DNA of 64,000 nt, taken from NCBI GenBank assembly GCA_030533445.1, contig CM060064.1:1777416-1841415 (forward strand). Reading direction: 5' to 3'. Numbering within the stretch: the stretch's first letter is position 1; the number at the start of each line of letters is the position of its first letter. The notes beneath the pieces were generated by a model, which saw only the letters and a program-made list of their open reading frames with translations, ran no database searches and had not been told where the DNA came from. Below are positions 55,380 to 64,000 of this stretch, one piece after another. The DNA is from Cyprinodon diabolis (lineage: Eukaryota > Chordata > Actinopteri > Cyprinodontiformes > Cyprinodontidae). The translations under genes were made by a program, and so were the position numbers.

Positions 55380-55505
55380 ACTTCCTTCTCAAGGAAGCTT
55401 TGCCCTTCATGCAAAGCATTCTGGGATATATCTGCCTCTTCTGAGGCCTTTCTTTTCTTCTCATACACTTCGTAGACACTTTTTCTCTTCCGACCCTCGG
55501 CCATT
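55380..55505 (-). pseudogene. Short Lys/Arg-rich coding fragment, transposon-like
   Basis: On the minus strand ATG at about 55505 opens MAEGRKRKSVYEVYEKKRKA followed by SEEADISQNALHEG. This resembles the basic N-terminal segment of small DNA-binding proteins found with fish DNA transposons. The frame stops after roughly 50 codons. It lies about 1 kb upstream (minus strand) of the MADF fragment and could belong to the same element. Confidence 0.35.
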
Positions 55506-56889
55506 TTTAAAGAACCGCGGTGAAAAAGGTGAGCTTCAATGACTGTCTGAAACCGCAGCTCACCACAGATGTACGCCTGAAAGTGCGCAGAAAAAGATCG
55601 CTAACTGGACGAGCACGTAGGAGGGCCTTACGTAAACATCTCACCAGAATGATTGACAGTTAGGAGGACCACTTATTTAGATGATCGGCCCGGAAATAAA
55701 AGATCCTCCTCTATAGCTGTAAACCCTTTTTATGCCATCTTCTGAATGAAACTTAATAGATTATTCAGGGCTACCCACTTTTCACGAAACCTTGGACTGA
55801 GATTTTGAAAGAATTTGGACCCTTGACATGGTTAGATTGAAAGGCTATGGGGATAGGTGAAGCTATAGGTTGTACATTTTCAGAGGATTTAACTGAAACA
55901 AAGTGGCAAAATGTAGAATTTTTATAGTACATTAAATGTTACTGAACAACAATAAGTGATCTTTACTTAAATCGAATGTTTTTCCACACATTATACATTA
56001 TTTTCTATATTCTGGTGATTTTCAGAGAATAGAGGTAAAGAGGAATGGGCCCTTCTAAAAATACTTGCATCTTAAATATACTGTAAACTAAGAGTTTCAA
56101 AAATGTGTTTATTAGTTATTCTCTGCAGTTCATTAAAAATAAACAATGGGGAACTAATAAGCTATTCCTGGATTACTGGCACTAATACAGGAACCAGTAC
56201 AATCGAATCCTGTGCAAACTATCTTTGTATGAATATTTGGTAATAGGCTAATGATTAAAAATCTTCAGTCATTATTTTATTAGATTTTTTACAATTGACA
56301 AAACAACTAAACAATTCAGACCTTCTAGGAGGATGTAGATTCTCTAAAAACTCCCCGTGACACACGACAGCATTTATCTGGATGTTTATTTTTGGTAAAT
56401 ATGATGGAAATTAAGTTTTTAAACATATTCAGTGGACGAAAATAAATAATAAATAATATAATTAATACTAAAATGAGAACATCCCAGTAGTTGGTCTTTT
56501 CTTGGGTGGCTGAACTTTTCAAAAATAAAATGAAGGGTTCTCTATGTGAGGCATACCCGAAAGCTTTAGAAATTTAGAGAATTGTGTTGGTTAAATTAAG
56601 TAGTCCTAAAATCAAATGAAAGGTTATTCATCTTGACTGAATAATAATTATTTAAGTTGTGAGCAAAACATGGACTAAAACTGGGATGGAATCGGGTGGC
56701 TAAACTAAAGGAAACAAGGAGTAAAGCTGACTAAAAAAAACACTAGATGTAGAGAAAACAAAACATTTGAGGTCAATTTGATGTGATCGTACACTCAGTT
56801 TCCGCATAATTTAAGCTACCTGCTGTATATTTCATTCATATTTACTCAACTACTAGATTGCTTCAATCTTCATTAATTTACTAAGTGAA
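55506..56889. other. Intergenic sequence, nothing recognised
   Basis: AT-rich, about 1.4 kb, no gene. Confidence 0.4.
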
Positions 56890-57300
56890 TTATCTTAGTC
56901 TTATCTTAGCTAGCTCTTTATTATTTTGCAATAAAGAGCTAGCTTTACTGCTTGCAACTCTAGTTCCGTTTTGCGGCTGAAAGCCTTTTAGGAAAAGAAG
57001 CACAAGCACAAGGCCATGGTTAGCCTCCTGGCTAAAAACCGCCCCAACCCCTGTACTGGAAGCATCCACCTCTACAATAAATTGTCTCTTGGGATCAGGT
57101 GACACTAGAATGGGTCACAGGTAAAGAATGACTTAAGCCTTTGAAAAGCCTGTTCAGACCCACAGAACCTGACTTTGGAGGAGGTGAGAGCGTAGAAGTT
57201 AGCGAATCCAAGAAACCTCTGCTTTTTATGTTGCTTTTTATCCCCTGGAATGGGCCAGTCAGTAACAGCAACTGGTGATATATTCAAAGAGAGTTAATGA
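56890..57300 (-). pseudogene. Ty3/gypsy pol fragment (RT end and RNase H start)
   Basis: On the minus strand the first part reads ISPVAVTDWPIP and FLGFANFYALTSS, then EQAFQRLKSFFT. This is the connection region after the RT palm in Ty3/gypsy elements (KV-AV-DWP-P, FLGFANFYRRFI, AF--LK--FT). After a frame change near 57105 it continues [20 protein letters not shown] and AVFSQ, the first catalytic block of RNase [13 protein letters not shown] follows. The catalytic RT box and integrase are absent. It is in the same orientation as the LTR-like sequence upstream. Confidence 0.82.
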
Positions 57301-57384
57301 AAGTAACATGCAGCTGCTCGTTTGTTAGGGCGGGCTCACAGGAAACTCTACAGGAGTAGCGGCTCAGGTAGGGGACTTCAAAAC

Positions 57385-57861
57385 TGAAGCTATGCATAAT
57401 AATGAGCATTAAACCTGGCAAAGTTCAGTCTGTGTCCAGAAGAAAGAGGGTTGTCCAGAGAAGCAGAACTATGTTGCTTTTTACTGAGCCTGCACCAGAG
57501 ATCCAGGAGAGAAGAGAAGCATCTTCCTTCAGCAGCAAAAGATCCAGGAGGGTAAATCCAACCTGTGGTCAGAAGACAGGTCCAAGGTCAGCACCAGGCA
57601 AAACAGAGCAAACAGCAGCGGTTGAAAACTCAGAAGTCTGTGGCTAGAAAACAGATCAGGAACCGGCAGAAATAATCACAGGAAACGCTAGAGTAAAGCT
57701 CACTAAGAAGATTGAATAATCTGGCACCAAATGCTGGGGTCCAGAGGCTTAAATAGCAGCAGGAACAGGTGGATATGATAAAAGTCAATGAGCAGAGGGT
57801 GGAGCAAAGCAGAGGACAGCAACAAGAAAAAACCCAGCATAAAGGTGTCAAGATCATTACA
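57385..57861 (-). mobile_element. LTR-like sequence, family F, next to gypsy pol fragment
   Basis: Read on the minus strand it begins TGTAATGATCTTGACACC, has a TATTTAAGCC promoter-like box near 57750, and continues through CT-rich sequence like the U5 of the other LTRs. It lies directly upstream of the pol fragment (56890-57300) in the same orientation. The two plausibly form a severely deleted gypsy element. The 3' boundary of the LTR and the primer-binding site were not identified. Confidence 0.55.
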
Positions 57862-59640
57862 CCTCCAAGGAATCGGGGCACAACAGAAACTCGTGCAATA
57901 CTCAAGCTATGTTCACCTCCGAAGTGGCAGTATCTCGTGCCACTTTTTATTTTTATTATTTTTTACATGGTGGTAGATGAACTCATGTGCAAAAGTACCT
58001 TAATATATTAGTATTTTTATTTGACCCACGTACGTTTTAACATAAATGTAAAGCGATAAAGAAATCAGGGACTCACCTGCAGGCAGTCAGTGAGTGTTCC
58101 TTTTTTCGTAGCTTTTAAAGGTAAATATATATATATATATAAAAATAAAGGGTATGAAAATGAGCTCTATTTAAAAAAAGAAAATCTCAGGACTGTTTGA
58201 ATAAAATACCAGGAATCCTCTCCTTTCACTGAATTTTAAATGACATCACAAGAGTAAAGACTCTCTTTTTATTCAGCTTAAAAAACGTAAATTTAAAGCT
58301 TCACTGCTGTTGCTTTATATCGATCAGAAAGAGTCTGTCACATGGAAAACAAATTACTGTGAGAAGCCACAGCCATTTTCAAGGTCTGACCCATCTTTGT
58401 AAGCAGGGTAGGTTAAGCAGGTGGCTGTTTTCACCTCTGCACACAGTTTTTCTTTGATGCTGAGGGTAAAGCGTTGCTTCGAAGCTGCCAGCAGTGGAGA
58501 GAAAAATCCATGACGGGTCACCTATTGGGTTTTTCAGATGTGCAGCTGTGATAGAGCCTCTCATCCTCAAAGAACAGAAAAGCAGGTTATTGACACACCA
58601 TTTTTCATGATGATGAACATTGTCTGGACTAGTCCTAAAACAATTTGAGCTGGTGCAGTGACACTGCAGGCGGGCTGCATCAATGAAGAAGGTAAGCAAA
58701 AATCCAAAGCACCACGTCCAAGTCAAGAGGGGAGGAAAAACAATATATAGCAGTTTATTGAACAGACATGCCTCAACTTCTAAATATGATTAAAAAGACA
58801 GCAATTCCAGTCTGAAATGAGTTTTTAGAGGTCTGTGTAATAAAATTTATATAATCCTCGTATAAGCTGTGCAGATTTTATTTCTTCAGGGAAGGGAGAA
58901 TCGGCCTTTTTATTGTCTGTCACTCTGATTCAGGTGTGTCCACTTGCACTTTATCAGACTGCTCAGAGCTATAACAGCATTTTCCCCTAACTTGACTTTC
59001 TGACCATAATTATCTCATTTGCATTCATTTACAGCCTGTAAAAATAGGCCTCGGTAATCCATTGTAACATCCTTCACTCTGCATATTTTGTGTAGGAGAC
59101 AGAGCAAAACTGTAGCCAATTGGAATTTAAATTAGCTTCCAAAACAATGTTTAGGAATGAATGGAAGTATTTGCAGAGGGATTTGTCTGTAACAATAAAA
59201 AAAAGAGAGTTTTGAAATAATTACCTCATTTTGGGATGCTTCAGCAACCATTTGCTTTCAGACTAATTCTCTCTTCCAATACTCTTATTTAAAATTGGAT
59301 TTTTTTTCTTAAAACTGTAGCTGTTAAAGAGATTTAAAGAATTCACTCCCGAAGTTTTGCACTCTATTGTGTGTGAGGTAGACCCGGTTTTCTGCTCAAT
59401 TGAATAGACTAAGACTTCTCTTTATGTTTTTTTTAACTTATTAATTAAAATAGTCTGATTGTTTTAAAAATTATCAAGTTAAATTAAAGGTGCAATCATT
59501 TGGATTTGACATACTTTGTTGTTTAAGCTGTGCATCCAAACAGGTTTGGTGTTTTGGGGAGAGCATAAAGGATCCTTTTTGAAACTGGATGCTGGAGTGG
59601 AAAAATCACTCCAGGGAAGGTGGGATTGAGATTGTGAGTT
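57862..59640. other. Intergenic sequence, no recognised gene
   Basis: It includes a TA microsatellite at about 58126-58142. The segment 58900-59110 is a candidate conserved non-coding element by composition. The minus-strand frame of 115 codons at 58379 has no known domain. Confidence 0.4.
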
Positions 59641-60150
59641 TTTTTTTTCTCCCAGGTTGGGGTCTGAACTGCCCCTCTCCCAAACACATCTCAAGTCTCC
59701 GCTAAGTGTGGAGCCCATTCCCCCCGTCCTGCTCTCCTTCCGCTGGCTGGCGTCGGTGCACTGGTGGAGCTCGGGGTTTGGGGGTGGATTCCCGGGTGGC
59801 TACTGGCTCATTACTGGCGGCCTCTCCGTGGGTCCCGGCCGTGTCTTGCTGGGGCTCCTGTCTGGGGGTCGGGCGCCCCTGGGGCCTCAGATCCCTGGGG
59901 CCCAGGACCGGATTCCCTTCAGGGTGGCCAGCTGCCTGCGGAGCCCGCGGACTCGTCTCCGCGGCTCCCTGGGGCGCCGGCATTGCGGTGGCTGGGGGAC
60001 TTCCTCGGGGCTGTCTCTCCTCCTCCCTTGGTGGGGGTCTGATTTCCTGGGCTGGCCCCTCCTTGGTGCCTTCGCTCTTGGGGTCCCTTTGGGCGTCTGA
60101 GGCTTTGGGTCTCCTGGCGCTGGGGGGTGCGCCACAAGTGCACTTTCACA
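59641..60150. repeat. GC-rich low-complexity island
   Basis: About 500 bp rich in GGGG, CTGGGG and TCCTG motifs and much richer in G+C than both flanks. Long frames are open on both strands in several phases (Pro/Arg/Gly-rich), which is expected from composition and is not evidence of a gene. CpG dinucleotides are present. It may be an unrecognised GC-rich fish repeat or a regulatory island. Confidence 0.5.
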
Positions 60151-60551
60151 AACAGCTACAGGTGCTTGGTTCCAGGTACACATTCATATCTTCAGGTAAC
60201 ACAGAGTACATGTCAGACTTAATAATATTACTTTAGCGATAGTTTCAAGGTGTTGATTTATTGTATATCTCATACCGTGTCTTTTGGTTGTGCTGTTCTT
60301 TTTTCATCTCATTGCAAGTGATGAAGCAGACTGAAAATGTTTTGTCATTGTCTCCTTTCTATCTCCTCTTTCTTTCACCTTTTCTCTTTTTTTTCTTTTT
60401 CTTCTTCTGTTTGTCTGGCAAAACCAGGTGGTTTTTCCAGACAGGACACTGTCTGGCAATGTTGCAAAAAAAAAAAGGTAAAATCAGAGAATGTTACACT
60501 GCGTGCCTGAGGTGTGAATCTTTTTTTTACCTTGGCGTTGTAGCTCCGCCT
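60151..60551. other. Intergenic sequence with pyrimidine tract
   Basis: Contains a T- and C-rich run at about 60355-60410 and an A run at 60466-60476. No gene. Confidence 0.4.
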
Positions 60552-61144
60552 CTCCATTCTGCAGTATTTGTTAGTTTATCTGGTCTGTTCCTGTTTGGCT
60601 GTGACTCCATCCTGGAGAGAAATATCAGCTGTGCTGCTGCCATCAACACCTTTGTTTCTAGATGTTGGAGCTTGGCCTGTTTTCCAGTGTAGTCCTGTTT
60701 CTCTGACTGTGACTAACTGGATGTGCTCTCTTCATCCTCTGACATGGGAGCTGGCTCGGAGCTCGTCTGCCTGGCTGTGTGTTTCCTGGACGGGGCCGCC
60801 TGTGGAGCTGGTTGACAGTTGCCTTTTGTATCTATGCTTCTTTTTCTATGTCTGCTTCTGTCTCCTTGAACCCCAGTGGGCCTCAGCAGATGGCCGCTCA
60901 CACTGAGCCTGGTTCTGTTTTTTTCTGTTAAAGGGGTGTTTTTCCTCTCCACTGTCGCTACAAGCATGCTTAGTGTGAGGGATTGCTGAAAAGTCAATGA
61001 GTCGATGCAATCAGCTGGTTTTCCTTAGATAGAAAACTTTGAATCAATCTGACTGGATGTTCTGGTGAACTGGAAAGTTCCTTAAGATGACATGATGTGA
61101 ATTGGGACTATAGAAATGAACTGGACTGAATTGAAAATTGAATT
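60552..61144 (+). mobile_element. L2 LINE 3' UTR copy
   Basis: It begins TCCATTCTGCAG with an internal deletion before TCTGGTCTGTTCCTGTTTGG, then follows the L2 3' UTR to a decayed CTGAATTGAAAATTGAATTG tail near 61140. The 103-codon sense frame seen in other copies is open here too. Confidence 0.85.
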
Positions 61145-61859
61145 GTTTGTGATGCTGTGCCGGTGTCACAGTGCTGCCAAAGTGCTTAGCATGTCTACCA
61201 CAGCCTTTTCATTCCTGCTTAACAACTTTTTAAAGCTATTTATGAAAATGTAGCATGTTAATCTTCAGGTCTGCTGTTGTTCACCTTAATCTCAATATAA
61301 AAACGTTTGATGGTGTTTACAGTTTACTTCTGCCAGCAAGTTACTTCTTCGACTCATTTACAGTTGCATAACGTAAGTGTTTATTTGCACATGATAGCAA
61401 TGGCTTTTAAATGGGTACATTCCCATTTATTTCCCATATAAGGGATTTGTTTATGTGTTTGTGGTCTGATTAAAAAAGTATTTGACCCTTTTGAGTTAAA
61501 AAACCAAGTCTTTTAGAAGGACAGTTTGCATGGACTATAGATTTTGTCCTAAATTGTTGGCCGTTTGTCAATTTACAAGAATGTTAGTACTGACTCATGT
61601 TCTCGCCAACTATGTTCTTGAGAAGATAACTGGAAAGTCTGGACTCTGGGAGAACCGGAGCATGCAGAATAAATCTGGGTCAATTGGAAGAGAAGCGTAC
61701 TGATGACGTCACCACATGCTCGGCTCGTCTGGAGCTGCATTTCACCTCCTGATATTAATAGTTAACAGTCTGTAGATAATAATAAATTCTTACTTCTTTC
61801 ATTTATTGGGGGAATAAAAATGAACACAGTCAGATAAACACAAATCACATGAACATTTT
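61145..61859. other. Intergenic sequence, nothing recognised
   Basis: AT-rich to 61600, then slightly GC-richer with one TGATGACGTCACC near 61691, a CRE-like palindrome. No gene. Confidence 0.4.
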
Positions 61860-61997
61860 GCCAAATAAAACAAAACACTTGCCATCAGAGCTGTACTTCA
61901 CACACGGCTACGCAGAGAGAGGGCTGCTGCAGGCCTGCAACATGAGCCCTGGCTGCGGTTACCCTCAGAGGTCTGCTGGTTGCCATGGTCCTCTCAC
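61860..61997 (-). mobile_element. RecQ-type repeat leader, left part (interrupted by hAT)
   Basis: It shares with 43190-43320 the blocks GCCATCAGAGC, CTTCACACACG, GAGAGAGGGC, GCCCTGGCTGC and GCTGGTTGCC, ending CTCTCACCTTCAGAA. It continues after the hAT element at 63215 with GGGTTTTTTTTTTTT, matching the T-rich run at 43336. Only the leader, not the RecQ-like coding part, is present. Confidence 0.6.
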
Positions 61998-62005
61998 CTT
62001 CAGAA

Positions 62006-63206
62006 CAGGGGTGTAAATAATAATTGTTTTGTATCGATGCATCGATCCAAAAGCTGACGATCCGATGCATCGACACGTCCGCAAGATAATCGATTCATGT
62101 TTTTTTTCCCTCCTGTCTATTTTTATCCATTTGCTCCTGGGCGTAATTCTCCTCCCGTGCTGCGGTGGCGCTAAACCTATTTTGCCCTCCTACCTCGCTT
62201 CCTGGTTATACTCTTACAGCAGTGTGTTGCAGTGAGCTTGATGCAGACATTTTTAAATTATGCTCAGTATTAAAGCGTGGTCTGTGCTACACGCTGTGGG
62301 TCTAGATACGGCCGAGGCGGCGAGGAAGTGGGGGCGAGTTTAGTCCGACGACGGAGGGACATGAGGGCCAAAAAGAGTGGAGATCCAGGTGGAAAAAGGG
62401 TCCCTGCGTTCTCGCGCACCTCGCTCTTCTAGCGGGTCAAACTTCACGAGTTGTTTTCCGCAATTTCGGTCATAAAAACAAAACAAGCCGGCCTCCTGTC
62501 TGCTGCACTGTCTGCGGTCAGCTACAATCTGGGAGAGGAGCAGCGGAGCGTCTCTCAAGGGGGCGGTGACGTCGACACTCTGGAGCCTTCTTCTTCTTCT
62601 TTTTTTTAATGGCGGTTGGCAAACAACTTATAGGTGCATTACCGCCACCTTCCAGAATGGAGTATGGACCAGACAAACTATTATATTCTCCCTAAAATAC
62701 CCGTTCTTCTTAGAAAATTAAAAATACTCCCAAAAACGACATCCCCAGATGACCTTTGAAACAATTCCCTTATATCTAGTTTATTTTTATTCCTGTCTAA
62801 CTCTCTACGCAACATCTCTCTTTCCTGAGTATATTTATTACATTCTAAAAAATATGTTGGACAGTTTCTCTGGAGCCGAGGTATTGCATTGAACTCATTA
62901 CACTGATATTCTGCAGTATTTTTGCAGTATTTTTTGATGACACTTTTCTACTTCTGTTATTTGCTGTTGTTTCTAAAGAAAATGCATAATGATATTACAG
63001 CTTTCATTGATTTATTTCAAACTTGAAACTTTGTTTAGCCTGTAAGGTGTAAAACAAATAATAATAATAAAAAAGAAATTTAACCGATTAATCGATTAAT
63101 CGAATCGAATCGTGGTGTATTCTTGAGTATCGAAAATAATCGCATCGTTGGGTCAGGAAATCGATACTGAATCGAATCGCCATGATGGATGTGATTTACA
63201 CCCCTA
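62006..63206. mobile_element. hAT element with perfect 8-bp duplication, carrying a LINE tail
   Basis: The ends are CAGGGGTGTAAATAA and the complement of TAGGGGTGTAAAT. The 8-bp duplication CTTCAGAA is perfect at 61998-62005 and 63207-63214. Subterminal regions are full of ATCGAT and CGATGCATCG motifs, as in a common fish hAT family. No transposase is encoded. A LINE fragment at 62583-62904 lies inside. The element sits in the RecQ-type repeat. Confidence 0.92.
62583..62904 (-). mobile_element. LINE 3' fragment (I/Nimb-type) nested in hAT
   Basis: On the minus strand the frame from 62904 reads CNEFNAIPRLQRNCPTYFLE and then KYTQEREMLRREL, ending FLRRTGILGRI before the TAA at 62683-62681. This is a reverse-transcriptase C-terminus with a C-x-C zinc-like spacing. 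The short 3' UTR contains GGTGGCGGTAATGCACCTAT and ends in AAGAAGAAGAAG repeats at 62588-62605, a tail style known for fish I/Nimb LINEs. Clade assignment is from memory of this 3' end. Confidence 0.7.
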
Positions 63207-63214
63207 CTTCAGAA

Positions 63215-63469
63215 GGGTTTTTTTTTTTTTACTATCATACTATCATTGGTGAAACAAATGGCTAAAGGTCAACAAGGCAAAAGATTATAAAAATAGAGCA
63301 AGGAGCAGCATAATCTGTCCCCAGCACTGGCACTTCCGCATCTCACATATTGTTACTGTAGGTACCTTGGAGGGAGAGACTTGGTAAGATGATCATTGGA
63401 AAAACCCTGGGAACTGTGCCATCAAAGTTAATATATCTTCCACCACAAAGTGTTTAAGTCTGTCACAAC
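63215..63469. other. Repeat remainder and unassigned sequence
   Basis: The first 40 bases continue the RecQ-type repeat leader. The rest is unassigned and has no gene. Confidence 0.4.
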
Positions 63470-63860
63470 CAGTGATGGGAGTAACGGCATTGAAACTATG
63501 ATGATAACCATAATGCAGTTACCATTGCAGACACCCCGTTACTGCGCGTTACTCAGGTCGCACAATGAACCTTTTATTCATGGTACGACTCGTGCGCCTT
63601 GTCATGAGAGAGGGGAGGATGAGATTGGCTGATGTATAGTGAGATTCCGTCTGTCAGTTGGGTAGGTGGGTGTTTCTGCTGGTGGGTGTTAACGTACAGC
63701 ACACACAGAGAGATGGTCAGATACGGTTTCCTCTGCATCTCCACACAGCGCAGGCGGCACGATTCACAGCGCAAGCGACAGGAAACGCGCATGCTCGCTA
63801 AAGGCGTGTAACAGCCGCCCTGTGCTCGCGCCACAGGAGAACTATGGAAAGCGTGAACGA
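63470..63860. mobile_element. hAT-type terminal fragment
   Basis: It begins CAGTGATGGGAGTAACGGC and contains GTTACTGCGCGTTACTCAGG, motifs typical of a fish hAT family. The right terminus was not found before the window end, so the extent is approximate. The 134-codon minus frame has no domain. Confidence 0.5.
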
Positions 63861-63892
63861 TCATTAGCCTATATGGAAAAAGGGAGAAATCG

Positions 63893-63928
63893 GGATGGAT
63901 GGATGGATGGATGGATACATACATACAT
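63893..63928. repeat. (ATGG)n/(ATAC)n microsatellite
   Basis: Six GGAT/ATGG units followed by three ATAC units. Confidence 0.9.
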
Positions 63929-64000
63929 GTTTCAGTATCTATAACAACCCAAACACACAGGATTTCAGAATTAGACATCCCCAGTTATTAATTTCATCAG

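Noticed and set aside
59657..60236. 147-176-codon Gly/Pro-rich ORFs as genes
   Set aside because: Several phases on both strands are open because of high G+C and few stop codons. No conserved domain or splice structure was seen.
61691..61705. CRE-like TGACGTCA near 61.7 kb as part of a third THAP repeat
   Set aside because: The flanking sequence does not match the THAP repeat, so the palindrome is probably coincidental.

Overview
The window is teleost fish nuclear DNA. The evidence is one vertebrate gene end with spliced exons (an adhesion GPCR of the BAI/ADGRB family) and a dense, typically fish, repertoire of transposable elements: L2, Rex1/Babar and L1/Tx1-type LINEs, Ty3/gypsy-type LTRs, hAT elements, palindromic MITEs and microsatellites. 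There is no operon structure and I saw no rRNA, tRNA gene or CRISPR array. I cannot name the species.

Region 1 (1-9.6 kb) holds the last coding exons of an ADGRB1/2-type gene on the + strand at 2719-2754, 2895-3053 and 8041-8211. The protein ends in the PDZ-binding tail QTEV. A probable 3' UTR runs to about 9.55 kb, with a CA microsatellite, long C tracts and two AATAAA signals. The large intron between the last two exons contains an L2 tail, an element carrying a RecQ-like P-loop fragment and two MITEs.

Region 2 (9.6-19.7 kb) is intergenic. It holds a hAT fragment, a THAP-domain repeat, a solo LTR, an RTE/Rex-type fragment, a decayed but long L2 element, a tRNA-like SINE and a 747-bp TIR element.

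Region 3 (19.7-27.7 kb) is a four-layer nest. A second THAP repeat was split by a solo LTR, which was split by a nearly full-length L1-clade LINE with a 16-bp target-site duplication. That LINE's reverse transcriptase was in turn split by an L2 3' end.

Region 4 (27.7-43.4 kb) contains further solo LTRs with 5-bp target duplications, a tandem-repeat-rich LTR, a hAT element inserted in a related hAT element, an L2 interrupted by an unclassified repeat that also opens the window, and a second RecQ-like fragment.

Region 5 (43.4-64 kb) contains a Penelope-like remnant, a Rex1 element split by L2, another L2, a solo LTR, L1 and gypsy remnants, a GC-rich island and a final nest. In that nest an I/Nimb-type LINE tail lies in a hAT element with an 8-bp duplication, which lies in a RecQ-type repeat. 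Between these are single-copy blocks, some of which look like candidate conserved non-coding elements by composition only.

Apart from the ADGRB gene I found no intact host gene, and every transposon reading frame seen is broken or truncated. Family names for transposons come from recognised motifs, not from database searches.
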